This document shows, in pieces, positions 13,601 to 26,000 of a stretch of DNA of 64,000 nt; position 1 is the stretch's first letter; the number at the start of each line of letters is the position of its first letter. Location of the stretch: the NCBI RefSeq assembly GCF_002999335.1, contig NW_020312080.1:1-64000 (forward strand). The letters run 5' to 3'. The notes beneath the pieces are model-generated. The model searched no databases. It saw nothing but the letters and a program-made list of their open reading frames with translations, and had not been told where the DNA came from. A program made the translations under genes and the position numbers. Source of the stretch: Cyclospora cayetanensis (Eukaryota; Apicomplexa; Conoidasida; Eucoccidiorida; Eimeriidae).

Positions 13601-14960
13601 TTAACTTATCAAAAGACTTCATCAAAGGCACACAACTGGTCTGGGGACTTGATATCCGAAGGCATCCAATCCACAGCCAGTGGATGAGTGATGCTACTAA
13701 GCGTAACGGTGCATATGTGGTCTCTATAGGGAGATACCTGGTTTATGACGCAATACCGAGTCAAAAGAAAGCTATTGTTTTCGAAATTCCTATTGACTTC
13801 CCCTAAGCTCGCCCTTAGGGTTTCTTCTGTAAAAATAGAGGGACAACTAGGGTGTGCTTGGCCACACCCTTCTAATTATTCCTGAAGTTCACACCCCATT
13901 ACGCTCAGCATGTAGCGCACACGCACACCACACTCCGGACTCTAGTAAGGAATTAGCATTACCCTGAGATAAGTAAGATATAGGAAATACAAGTCAATCG
14001 TTCAATTCCTTACCAACTCTTACGCAGATCTGAGCAAAGTGTAGTAGGAAGTGCTCTAGTTTCGCTGAGTCAGCTACATACTGGTAGGGCTCGTTTCGTT
14101 ACTGAGCAAGAAACTAATTCTAAGCTGAAGACATCTATTCATGCACAGCAAACAATTATGTGTTAATATTTTAAAGGGTTTCCGAGTTGTTATCTGGCGC
14201 GAGTTTGCAGTTCTACCTGGGATACGCCCTTCTTCGAAATTTAGGAGTGACACAGGCGAACAGAGAAATTGTCAAGTTTTTCACGAGGTCCCCTATTCCT
14301 CAGCTAACCAAATACGGCAAAAATTTACTCAAGTGCACAAAAAATTGATTGGAAACAATCCTATCTGCGGGGAGTACATTTCGTCCGACTCGCCGTTGCA
14401 GTGACTACGCTAACAAGGGGAAGAGTTCTCGCTTTTTCAGTATGTCGATGACCCAAAACTGCGAAATTGGCGAAGTTTAAGCACAAGTCAAACAAGCTGC
14501 ATAATTAATTCCTGCATAAGATCTCGGCTTCCGGCTACCTTTCGCTGGAATGTAGGCCCCAGACGGCCGCAGTTCTCTTGGAGCTGGAGTAGCAGTCACA
14601 ACAATCCATTCAATGAGTGTATTTATTGTTTGTGTCTGCTCGACTTTTAGTTTGATGCAATAAGCTGCGAAACGGCCCTTACTGGTCGTTTTTGCCCTCT
14701 CCTGCTCCTCCTTCTTGCAGTCCAAACCACAAGCCCCCCTCTTCAGCTCTTCCCATTCTTTGCTGCTTTCTTCTAGCTTTTCTTCTAACTCATCTCTTTA
14801 GTTTGACCTTCCCTGTGGGCTGCCGCCGCTTCCTGGGACCTCTTCATGCTCCGAAGTCCCGTGCCTGTTCAACAATTAGCATCAATAGCGACAGAACAGG
14901 GGCAGCAAGATTGCCTGCTTTGGTAGTGCCAAGAAAAGGCTGGCATACGGAAACGCGAGG
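13601..14960. other. Spacer upstream of the ArfGAP gene
   Basis: About 1.36 kb without a convincing gene. Short open frames on both strands lack protein-like composition or matching splice sites. Pyrimidine-rich sequence just before 14,960 may belong to the ArfGAP promoter or 5' UTR. Confidence 0.35.
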
Positions 14961-17900
14961 ATGGACCCCCCGGCTTCTGGCCCTAGTCGGGCTGTGGTGA
15001 CACCCCAAGAACAGCGTGCAATAGACTCAAAGCTGCAGCAAGTCCTCCGCTTACCGGGAAATGATTGCTGCGCAGATTGCGGCGCGAGGCACCCTAGATG
15101 GGCCTCTGTGAACCTCGGTAAACTCTAGACACCCATGGATCTATCCGCATTATTGCAAGTGCAGAGTAGTGGGCGTTCACAGGACATGAGCCTGGGCAGT
15201 AATCAGCATTCGAAGAAGATACTGAGGGGTTTCCTTTGCTGTGTCTCCCGATCCAGGGACTGGCGAAGAATCGGATAGTGATGGGGATATAGCCTCAGTG
15301 GTTTAGCGGCTGCATGAGTCTATTGTGTTCGCTTTCACATGGCAGGGGTAGTGATCTGCCTCGAGTGCAGCGGAGTTCACAGGAAGATGGGGGTACATAT
15401 TAGCAAGGTTAAGAGCGTCACGCTGGACAGATGGACAGCACAATGGGTTGAGGTAAGGAAGAGCATTATGAAGAGAGAATACCATCAGAGACAGATGAGT
15501 AGACAAGGTCACTTATAAGATCCAAATTGCCGTTGCCCTTGTCTGCCTGCTTTTCGGCGTTTCAATCTTTCTGTCCTTTTGTCTATTGCCCCCTAGGTGG
15601 TCCCGCTTTTACCCGCTGAGCATAAAATATAGATTTTCGGCGATTATGCAGATCGCAATGCTATTATACGTGGGAGTGTGTGGTCGTTTGGGTGTGCAGG
15701 CACCTTAGGTACCTGTGGCACATACGAATAGCTAGTTTGTATGACTTAAAGGTAGATATACCTCTATGACCGTGCGCTTCGTGATTGTTTTCGTGTGCAG
15801 ACACTCGAGGCCATTGGAAATGACGTGGCGAGGAAGTATTATGAGCACGCGCTGCCCCAGGATTTCAAGAGGCCGTCGCGCTCAGATGACCCGCAGTAGG
15901 CAGATATGTGCCGCGCCGCATTTACTGATGGTTCAAAGGGTTGAGTTAGCATCGAGGGTTTCGGGTTTCAGGTTGGACATCTGCCTTCTTTCCACCATAC
16001 CTTTTACAGATTTAGGCACATCATGTGGCTTGTCTTCCAACGACAGTTCAAAACCATACAGGGATTGCATGAGGTATACTCACAACCGTTCAACTTTGGG
16101 CGTGAAGTCCACATGTACACTTTTTGCCGCCAGGGGATACGGTGTTCGTTTGCTGTCGCAGCTCTATTGAAAATTGGATTCGCACAAAATACGAGCAAAA
16201 AAATTACGCACCTAAAGATATCCCAGAGCCATGGACTCTCGTCGCTGAAGGCAAGCCTGCACACCACTTCCCGTCGCCTTCACAGTTTTATGTTTAGCCT
16301 TGTTTGTATATATCTTCTTCTGCTTTTTCCTGTGGTCTGAATTCTTGTGCGTTGCACATTCTGTGATAGCTGCTCGAGAGTAACTCAACGAAGCGCAGAC
16401 TGCAGTCCAACGCTGTCTCATTTTTTCAGGAAAGGATCCCAAGACGGCTCTGCCTTGTGCTGCCGCAGAAAAGAAGGCTACAAAAAGCCGCAAGGATTTA
16501 AATGCGTGGGTGTTTTGGCATACGCATGACATTTTGAACAGAGAGCACAAAGAAGGCAGTTCTTTCCAGCACTATGACTCTTCCGTCAGGGGAGTTGAGA
16601 CCTGTCCTCCCATTTTCCAAGAGATATCTGGCGCTATTTCGATTCTTTGAGGTTACTATGTATCTCTTTTAGGGAATCTGGAAAAGGAGCTGCCTCTGTT
16701 GGCCCCGCCATACCGTGAGTGATTTCCTCTTCTCTTACCCTGTCTTTTCCCATTCCGTCTTAGCTCTTTTTTCCCTTGCATAAGTTGTTTCCTTGTAAAG
16801 ACCGGATTGGCTGTAATGTATATCACTTTATTTGTGCAAAATGCGCTTTGCCTGTACGTTGCCGTCCTGTTGATCGCCTCTTTAAGTTCCAACGAGACTT
16901 GCCTTTTGGCGGAGGTTGAAGATTTTAGCACCTTCAGCCCGCAGCCAGCTGCCGCAGCAGACACTGCGGAACCAGGTACTTCAAGAAGAGCAGCATCAAC
17001 AGTTGCGGCAGCAGAGCCACAACTGAGCTCCACTGACCAGCGTTTGCAACAGGCAAAAGCAACAATAGCCCGCCTTTACGCGGCTCCAAATAAGCTTGGT
17101 GCGTCAGGTTTTTTCTAGGCTCTAGCTGCTGCGTACCCCCAAAACCTGCGAGTTTTCTCTGCTCCTTCTGTGCCGTCCACCTCATTTTTCTTCATCATCT
17201 GCTGTCTTTCCTCTTACCTCAGGTTTCGGAAATGCAGGGCAGCCACCAGTTCGCCCTGAAGGTTTAGAGAGCCTCTCGTTCTTCGACTCCCCGCAGCAGC
17301 AGCAAGGACCGATAGCAAACTGGGCTACTTGGGGTGGAATTGAGAACTCTACCACTGCACCAGATTCCTGGCCTCAGGCCCCTGGGACCACTGGGGCCCC
17401 CACAACGGTCAGTCCGTTTCTCAGGGGGTCTGCAGGATTGGCTGCTCCTTTCATCCCAGCCTTCTGCGGGGGCACTGCTGGGCCTCCTGCCACCACTTTA
17501 CCGGTGTTGCCCTGTTCAACGGCAGCACCTACAGCGGATCCCTGGGCTTCCTGTGGCACCAGACTGAACGGACAGGCGACATGCAATACCACACAAGTGA
17601 CCCTCACAGACGGCAATAAAAATGTGCGTCAAAAAAGTGCAGGCGCTGCTTCTTTATTCCTCGTTCTATTCTTTTAGTTGCTCGTTCGAGCTGCTCGTAT
17701 TGCTGCTCCTGCTGCGGTTTTCTGCTGACTTGGGGTGGGGTACAAGGGTCGTGAGTCTCTTATGTGAATTTGTCTCTTCAATGTTCCTATTGTTTTCGCT
17801 GTATTATGCTGCCGGAACCGCAGGGCAATGATGTGCACTCCGCGTTGAGTTCTTTAGATGCATTTGCCCTGGTGCGGAAAGTGCAGCTTCCATCCGGCCA

Positions 17901-18015
17901 GACTTCCTCCTCGGCTCCCAATGATTCATCTCAAAAGTCGCAGCAGCAGCAGCAGCAGGTTTCCTCCCCCTCTGCAGCACCTTTACAGCAGCAGGAGCCC
18001 CTACTGCTCATCTGA
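14961..18015 (+). CDS. ArfGAP-domain protein (SMAP/AGE2-like)
   Basis: A GTPase-activating protein for Arf GTPases, acting in vesicle budding at Golgi or endosomal membranes. The model has 8 exons: 14961-15117, 15346-15452, 15801-15895, 16162-16291, 16435-16509, 16915-17098, 17223-17623 and 17824-18015. Phases agree and the product is 446 aa. The ArfGAP zinc finger is complete: C37-x2-C40-x16-C57-x2-C60, followed by SGVHR with the catalytic arginine (R65), then GVHISKVKSVTLD, the YYEHALP block and WIRTKYEQKNY. The rest is low-complexity Ala/Pro/Ser/Gln, ending in a Gln-rich tract, with a short helical block (QAKATIARLY) near residue 240. The domain sits at the extreme N-terminus, as in SMAP and AGE2 proteins. 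Exons 5 and 6 have weaker acceptors and are less sure. The stop at 18,013 may not be the true end if the sequence at 18.9-19.7 kb is spliced on. Confidence 0.9.
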
Positions 18016-18887
18016 GGGGCTAGACCATATTTACCGACCAGCTGCAGCAGAGCCCGCAGCTGCAGAGCTGCTGCTGCTGTGAATTTGCACCTTAGTGGTA
18101 GCGCTGGTGCGTTTCTTTGTGTCAAGTGAAAATGTTCTTTTTGTGTTTTTAGTGTGTCAAGCATCAACGCTATTACAGGTTCCCCATAGAATTCGAGCTA
18201 TCCAGTTGGGTCGGTAGGAAGCAATCTACTAGCAAGTTTTTGTAGTGGGCTGTCTATTAGAGGAGACGCGAAACTTCCCTCATTGGAGGTGAGAGGGAGG
18301 GACGACAACAAATCAAAGGCGGCACAGAAGCTGCTGTTAATGCTGCTTGCCAAATGGCGGGCTACGACTTTTGAAGCGTGCATGCTGAACATACAAGGAA
18401 GAGACCTAGGTGTGCAGCTAATAGAAGGAAAAGGGCTTGCTGGATTAAAATAGACATATAGGGTGAAAATGACAACGAATATCTTCATTTTTTACAGGTT
18501 CATCAATGGGACTAGTACAGAAGAAAATTGAAGGAGTTTGCTGAGGTAAAGCATAGGGCTCCGCAGATTCCGCTTAGATGGGGCATGAGCGGGAAACGTC
18601 CCAGTGTGCTATTTTCTTCTGCGAAGGGGCAAACCCCTGTATTTTCAGCACACATAATAATTATCTGGATAGCAAATTCTAAGCTGGAATTATATCTTGA
18701 CCTCACGTAGCCGCAGCACTGAAATGCCCATATATCTTTAGGGCTCTCGTCGGGGGAGGTGGGCATGCAGTTAAGTCTGAAGAGTTTCCACCTACTTGGA
18801 GTTGGCACAGCTCAGTAATTCCAGTGGAGCTTATTAGTCTGAAATTTGGTAGAAACACCTTCTCTGCCCCATGTGTAACTGCACCGC
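18016..18887. other. Spacer or intron after the ArfGAP gene
   Basis: No open frame here looks coding. It is either the 3' flank of the ArfGAP gene or a long intron leading to the possible exons at 18.9-19.7 kb. Confidence 0.3.
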
Positions 18888-19663
18888 ATGAGGGGGCCCC
18901 CCGGGGCTACCATGGTGTCCAGGAGGTACGACTCTCCCAGCTGTTCTCCAATTATGTTGGCAAATTATTTAAAGGTTATTTTCACTTCACTTTTTGAAGG
19001 CGGGAGTCGGTTTCTTTGGGGGCCCCAGGCATGGCTGTGGCTACGAGGGCTGCAGTTCGCTGGGCGTGGGGCCCCCAGAGGACCTCTACCACGGCAGTGC
19101 TCAGGCATTTTAGTGCTTACCCAGGGTATCCAGTGCCCTCCTTTAGAGGTTTAGTTAAGGAGGAAATTCCATCCATCACAGTAGCAGCGCCACTCGCGAC
19201 ATTCATGGCAGCCCATTCAGTGGCAGCACGAGCAGCAGCTCAGCAGCAAGCTCTCTTCGGTCCACCTTATCCTGTACAATCTTTCCCCATTCCTGATATG
19301 CCTGGGCAGTCCGAGCCCCGTCGTCTTGGAAGCTGTTTTCTTGACGCGCAACTATTATTGCATGACTCACAGGGGCTTCTGCCCTCTTCATATATGCTGT
19401 TTCGTCTGTCCAACTCACCGTTGCCTACCTCCTACCAATCCGAAATATTCACGTCATTTTTGGAATTTCCCTGTACGTTGGCCTCAGGCGTCACAGGAGC
19501 CGCAGGTTTATGCGCACCCCGTGATGGACAAGAAAAGCTAACGTACTACTGCTGGAACAGAAACCCCTCCTCTCGCTACCCCAAAAAGGCAAACAAAGGC
19601 GCCAGGCCAAAATGCAGGGTCATGAGGAAAATAAGAAAGCGACTCAGAACTGGAAGATAGTCA
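18888..19663 (+). CDS. Possible coding exons, unrecognised protein
   Basis: An open plus-strand frame of 214 codons (19016-19660), preceded by a shorter one from 18888, contains Ala/Gln-rich sequence (AAHSVAARAAAQQQ) and a Pro-rich stretch (VQSFPIPDMPGQ) like the low-complexity tails of coccidian proteins. Plausible acceptors precede parts of it. I do not recognise a family. It could be a separate small gene or distal exons of the ArfGAP gene on the same strand. Codon content supports coding only weakly. Confidence 0.3.
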
Positions 19664-20400
19664 CACATTCAAAAGGAACACCATGAAAAGCCTTGGGAAG
19701 TCAGGGGATACCTCATGCCAGGCGAATTTAAGCAGCTGAGCAGCCACAAGCTGAACCATAAATAGGGCCTGGGTCTCGTCATGAGGAAATTTCTGGATAA
19801 TGCTTTCTGTTCATTCTCCATCATGGCCTTAATATGAGGCGAAGCGCATAAGGCCCCTGTGCATCTTCTCCATCCGGATGCAGCGGGGCAAGCGGCCATC
19901 AAAGGGGGCTACAAAACTTTTCGCAGAAATTTGACTTGATGGAGCTTTTTTCCTACGTCTTTTTGTATCATTACTTGCATCCCTATTGAGAAACTAAAGT
20001 AAAACTCGCGGGAATGCCGTCTAAACGTTAGCCTTTTCATGAAAAAGTGTCTTTAAGTCTCAGTTCGTATGAATTTTCTTGTTGTGGCTCTTTACAGCGG
20101 CATTTTGTAGCTAGGCTTGTTCATTTATTTGTATTTCGAATGTATATCGTACTGGGATGCAGATTCACGCGCATAGTAGAGGTATTAGAGAACTGAAAAA
20201 GGCGGGTCCAAGTGTAACCTCCAATGCCTTTTTTGGAAGGTCTGTGTGATTAAGTGTGACAATAAATGGAAGGGAAGGATTGCTAAGGTATGGCTCTTGA
20301 GTCCGCGGCAACCCGAAGAAAGGAACCTCCAGACGGGTCCATGGTGTCTGTAGGTTGTGCTACACAGCATTTTCTAGAACACAAATTATACCAAAATACG
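19664..20400. other. Spacer, nothing recognised
   Basis: No gene, RNA or repeat seen. Short open frames on both strands are not protein-like. Confidence 0.35.
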
Positions 20401-22050
20401 AGTTAGTCGAGAATCGACGTACTAGTCTGTCTGTTCATGTATCTTACTTATTGCAAAGGACTGTTAACTCGATATAAGGAAGCACAATGTTGTATGCTCG
20501 TGCGTTAGATGCTACATGGAACTAGCTGTGGAAGAAGTGCTTTGGGGTGCGGGTACACGCATCCTAGTTGCCACTTAGACAGCCTCGGAAAACTACCTGC
20601 AAGCAACGAAGTCCGCAGCCGCTTCTCTGCTAACAATTGAGGTCTGCTTTCGCTGATTCAAATAACCAGAAATCCGTGTCTAATGTTTCCTCCGCATTCA
20701 ATGGTCCTAGAAGCCGGCGATTATGTAGCGCTCTGAGAATCCTACGCCTCTATATAGATCATTAGCCTCCATATCGATATTCACAAAGAATTCAGAAAGT
20801 GTGAAACTGCTGTAGCAGTTCATTTATGATAAACTGTGTGGCACCTCCGAATTCTGGGCAATCGATATAAAAAGACAGAGCACGAAGTCCTGAGCGGACA
20901 GCATGTAGTGCTAGCCAGCTGGACGTAAAGGCCTGCGCTCGGTCACCTTTAGGTGTCTCGTAAAGCCTGCCTATCCACCAGAATCAAGCCTCCAGTCTCG
21001 GAACACACAACCCGCTGCACGCGACTTCCTCTGCATGAATCAAGCCATCATTGACGTATTCCTCCAAGATAAATACCTCAACAAGCACTCGCCTCGCTAA
21101 TCCCAGGAGAAAAAGGCAAGCTCATCTCTCCTGGTTGATGAATTCTTCAAGTGCTTGCCCATCCTTACGGCTGCCATACTCTTCTGGCTTGCGTGACCTC
21201 GTCGACGCATCAATAAACATTCGACCAGCTGACAAAGCGTGCCTTGTTAGCAGCTATGGAGCTCCTGCATTCACATCTGCTTGTAGACCGGCCTCTGCCG
21301 CCGCAAGAGGCACTGTGTAGCCTTCTTCTTCCATTACCGGCGGGATTATTTTTCTATCTACTTGATTAAAGCTATAGTTTGAATGAGCAAGTGACTGTAT
21401 CAAATCCAAAAAACTGGTGCAGGTAAATATGAAATCTCACTACATTCACAGCCCTTGGATGAGGGGCAAGTAGGTGCATCTAACCAGGCAATATTACCAG
21501 CTTTAGCGTTCCATCGTTGGTCTCCAGAGAGGGACGCTAAAATCCACACTCAATACAAAACTGATAGCGTATAGAGGATTTATAACAATAACTGTGACCT
21601 TCACCTGCTCGCGGCGCTCAGGGCTCCTGAGATGAGCCGAGGAGGATGCGCGTAGCCGCACTTTTAAAGCACCCCGGGTACTTCGAGGCATTCTAATTCC
21701 TACAAAGCAGAGACGCACGCACCATTGCGTCTTCTTTTAATGAGCTGCCAGTAGTCTGCAATAAATAAGATATACGAACAGACCAACTACTTAATCAAAT
21801 TTGAGAATTTCGATAGAATATAGCTTGCATAGTAAGTAGTGCATCGCTTTGGATTAAAAGTCCCGGTACAGCGAATGCTCGGAGTGCTTGGAACGGCAGA
21901 GCTACGCGCACTCTAGCTGTTGTCTCCTCATGTTGGTATCCCAAAGGGCGCGGGCAGGGAAAGGCAGGCAATTCGCGATAAAACTGTGTAAGTTTCTGTT
22001 GAGCTTGTATCAAATCTGGGCTTGAGTATCTCCGAAGGAGATTATTGATG
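20401..22050. mobile_element. Mosaic of gypsy LTR and internal fragments
   Basis: 20,423-20,570 (plus) matches the LTR-like block of 41,870-41,975 and 54,905-55,015: gattgcag-like start, then a shared ttagatgctac-tg-agctagct core. 20,580-21,000 matches 10,880-11,370, and 21,010-21,340 matches 13,240-13,570; both are internal minus-strand element sequence. 21,890-22,030 (plus) matches the second LTR-like block of 1,790-1,930. The plus LTR pieces around minus internal sequence suggest nested or rearranged insertions. No coding capacity remains. Confidence 0.55.
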
Positions 22051-23057
22051 GAGTGTCACACATCATGTGAGGACAACACTTCTATTTTCAGGTGACTAGA
22101 AGAGGATCTAACCAAGCTTCGTCGTCATGACAGCCGTTCTTGCTGCTTCTAAGGATGAAAGAACATTACGTGCAACGAGGTGATAAACAAAGGGTAGGAA
22201 AGGAAAAACTGGGGCCCGATGGCAGAAATGCTTCAAAAGGGGTCACACGGAACAGCTGAAAGTGCCAAAGATGCATAAAAATTCAAATAAGTAAGAAAAG
22301 ATGCTCACGGAATTTCTTTTTTCTGTGTTGGGGTAGAGTGTGTTTTGACCCTGGCCAGTGTCTGCCCGTTCCGGTCAGCAAAATAACTACATGCTCAAAA
22401 ATTTCGCGCTAAAATTGACATTCTGTATCAGCTAGGTCTGAGCTGTGGGGTCCAGGCAGCACTATATCAAACTTTTGCTTCGCAGAGTTTTTTTGCACAG
22501 AAGAGCATGTGACCATGCTAAGGTGCAGACAGCACAAGGGAAGAAGACCAATTGCTGTTAGTGGAGGAGTAGAACCCCCTAAAATCTCTGATACGAAATA
22601 TAAATAATACAATTCTAGCATATTATGGATTATTTCGTTCCTGTGTGTCACCTGATGAACTGCAGAGGGAGGCCAACTCCAGGGCCCCCTTCGCTGCACA
22701 CACGCAAAGCAGTGGGCTAAAACCACAGTACAATCCCCAAAACATTCTGTCTGTTTTATTTTCCTGCTTCGTTTCTAACTATTAGGCTATGAATAGCCTT
22801 GCTTTTCGGTATGTTTCTGCGTTCTTTGAAGGGGACAGCCAGCTACAGGGCTTGTCTCCTCATTTATCTTTTTTCGCTGGTCTCTAGGCAAACCTGCTAC
22901 GGTTTCCCGCGAAACTCACCTACGTATTGTGGCTCATTAGGATGCTTCACTCTGTCCCGTAGCCATTTTCGCAGCAGCATAAGCACCACTCAAGGCAGCA
23001 GCTTACTGTCTGCACAGTCCTACCCTTGTCTGTCGTGCGCGCACGCGGTTCTGTAGA
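22051..23057. other. Region 5' of the CBM-phosphatase gene
   Basis: Mostly without features. A plus-strand open stretch at 22,799-23,056 (85 codons) has a hydrophobic N-terminal segment and could be a first exon or an N-terminal targeting sequence of the next gene. This is not supported by a clear junction. Confidence 0.3.
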
Positions 23058-26000
23058 GTGGCTTCAGTCTTACCTCCAAAGACTTATGAGTACCATTTGC
23101 TAGAACCCCCTGCGTGCTGTCTAAATCCGACCACGACAGCAACGTGGAGTGCTGCCCAGCAGGCGGGAGGCAACCGAAAAAACAGGAAAGGGCAGGACCT
23201 AAAAGAGGGAAAGAGCAGCAGGATGAAGCAGCAGCAAAAGGTGCAAATCCGCTACTCTACCGGCTGGAGACTGGCAGTCGTACATTATGAAGCAACAAAC
23301 GCTTTGGGAAGCTGCAATGGATGGACAGATGCAGACCTCCAGGTCCACCTAAAGTCTAAGTTTAAGCCCTCAGCTCTGAATCCTAAACAATCAAGTTCAG
23401 CTCATGGCTTTGATTCCTAGGCGGCGATGGGAAGAACCTCTGAATGTCATGGGGAGTGAGTCTGGCTTGGTAATCTAGGGCTTCAGGCTAGATTTGTGTA
23501 TGTGATACAGCCTAGTAATGTGGATGGTTGGCAGGAGGGCATCCTCTGTCTGCCTTCTGATGCGGAAAGGATAGAGTTTGTTTTCAAGGATAAACTCAGC
23601 AATTTGTGGGACAATCCCCCAAGGCTCAATAGATTAAAGTGGGGCTCTCGTAATTGGATGTAGTAAAACTTGAGTCAGGGTCAGCTTTCTGCTTTGCTCC
23701 TGTTCGTCTTGATCTGTCTCCATATGCCTTTCTGTTTGTCTGTAGGCAGCACATTGTCTAGCATAGCATGAACTCTGCCATATGTTTCTTCCTGTTCTAC
23801 TGGAGTTGGTTCCAATCCCAGAAAACAGTTTCATCGAGGGGTTTATGTATAACCTTTAAGGAATGCGCTGTTTGGGTGTCTACAAATTAGGGTTTATGGT
23901 GTCTTGTCTCGTTCAAGGATCAGAGTTCTTGGTGTTATTGTCATTGTCCTTGTTCTGCTTGTCTTGTGCAGTCGGTCCAATTATTTAGTGGATTTGGAGA
24001 AGAGGAATTGTGAAGAGTTGCTGGTGGTAGTGGCAGATGGGGAGGCGGCTGCGGTGTACGTAGACCCCAAAGGGGCAAACAAGGTGTTGATTGTGACAGA
24101 CCTAGACGGCACCCTGATAGGGCACGATGAGTATTTGGCCAGCTTTAAGAAGCACTGGACTCTTCACCACTTCTGGAGAGGCTCCAAGCTGGTAAGCGGG
24201 CCGCGGCTGCTGCTGGGGTCTAGGTCCACCGCAAGAAGTGGCAGAACGTACTGCTGCAGGCTTATTCTGCAGCGCATGCGAGGAGTTTCCCAGGTATAGA
24301 GGACCAGAGGTGTCACCTCTTGCTGTTTTTGTTTCCTCTATGCCTCTGCTTGTTGTTCCTCCCCATTGTCAACTTGTGCCATTTTCCTCCGCCAGTGCCC
24401 ATTGGTTGTGCTTGTTGCGTTGGCAGCTTGCACGTATGAGAGCCCTTGTAGATGGCGTAAGTGACTTTGTGCTTCTCCTGCCTCACCTTATGCATTCGCC
24501 GGTGCTACTCTTTTGGAGCGTCCCAGGTGTACAACACTGGTAGAAACTTGAAGGACTTCCTGAATGCTGTAGGAGAACACAGACTCCCCAAACCAGACTT
24601 TGCCATCCTCGGGTGAGCCCGGTCGTAGCTGATGCTGCCACTACGGATGTTGTTGCTGCCGCTGCACTTGGCAATTGTTACAACTGTGCTACGGTTGCTA
24701 CTGATGATGTTGCCTCGTGTGTCACTAGTTGGGGTGTGTGTGCAGCGTAGGTACTGAAGTGTATACCTTTCCGGGTGTCTCCGCTCCTGATCATTCCCAT
24801 TTCTGCTCCCTCCTTACCCCAGAAGAGCAGGAGAAGCATCAGGGTCCGTGCACTGCAGACCCTAAAAAGCAATCCCTGTGCTGCAAACCATAGAAATACG
24901 TGGCTTTTGGTTTCACAATTGGTCAATTAGAATTTTTGGCTGGGGGCTGTGGTTTGCGGCACAGAGGATATGGCCCATAGAGGGGAGTGCTGGCCAGAGT
25001 GGTGCCCTGAGCGCCTCTTCGCGAAGCTTGAAAAGGAATGGATCGACAGCATACGTCATCAATTCAGCAGAAAAGAGGCTGAGGAGTTTATTAGGGTCGG
25101 AGCAAACAGGTTTTTGCGTGTTGTCGTGGACCAACTCATCTTTCTAGGGTGTACTGTACCTTTATACACTTCTCCCCTTTCACCTTTCCTTTGTCTTTTG
25201 CAATTCGTTATTTTCATTTATTCGCGTCTTTAATTATCACCTGGACCTTCCCGTTGCACCGCACATTCCGATTCCCTTTGCTTTTTGCTTCTCCGTGGTT
25301 TGGTAGATTTTGGTCCACCTAGTGAAATTCGGATTTCTCCAACCGTACCGGTGTTTTGTGTGCCTATGTGCTTTCCTAATTGATTCTGCCTCATTTCTTT
25401 AACTCCCATATGTTTTCAGCGAGAGTTGGAGGGCGAATTCTACATAAATGGGAATGCCTTTCACGACCCGATGCGTCTCTCTGTCTCAATTCCCGTCAGC
25501 CTCCTTGAACAGCACATCAAGGACCCCCACTCCTCCTTCTGCTCCCAATTAAAAAGAGGCTACAAAGTGTGCATCAGCGGTGGAGGAGACTGGCGATACC
25601 TCGATCTTCTACCCAAAAATGGTAAGTGAAAGATAGAGGCACACAAGCAGACAGCCACCATACTTTGGTTCTAACGCTCCATGTAATTGTTGCCTGGTAG
25701 GGACATCCATGTATTCTGTCTCTTTTACGCGCCTTCAGTTGTTGGAGAGCGAGTAGTTTCTAGAAACATCTTTTGCATTTATTTGCGCCAAACATCTACG
25801 GTTGCGAGAAGACGGTTAACGAGATACCCTCACTCTCCCTCCTCGCGCAACTGGCCCTTCTTAAAGGGAATAGCTGTAGAAAATGGAAAGTTTCTGGTAT
25901 ACGGTATATCTCCCCCAACTGATGCCTCTTGCTTCTTAAGCCATCTGTCTGTATCCTCTTTGTCTTCCTGCCTCTCAGGTGGGAAGCTCGGTGCAACCCT

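Noticed and set aside
15290..15335. tRNA-like string (cctcagtggtttagcggctgc)
   Set aside because: No acceptor or anticodon stem could be completed by eye, and it lies in an ArfGAP intron.
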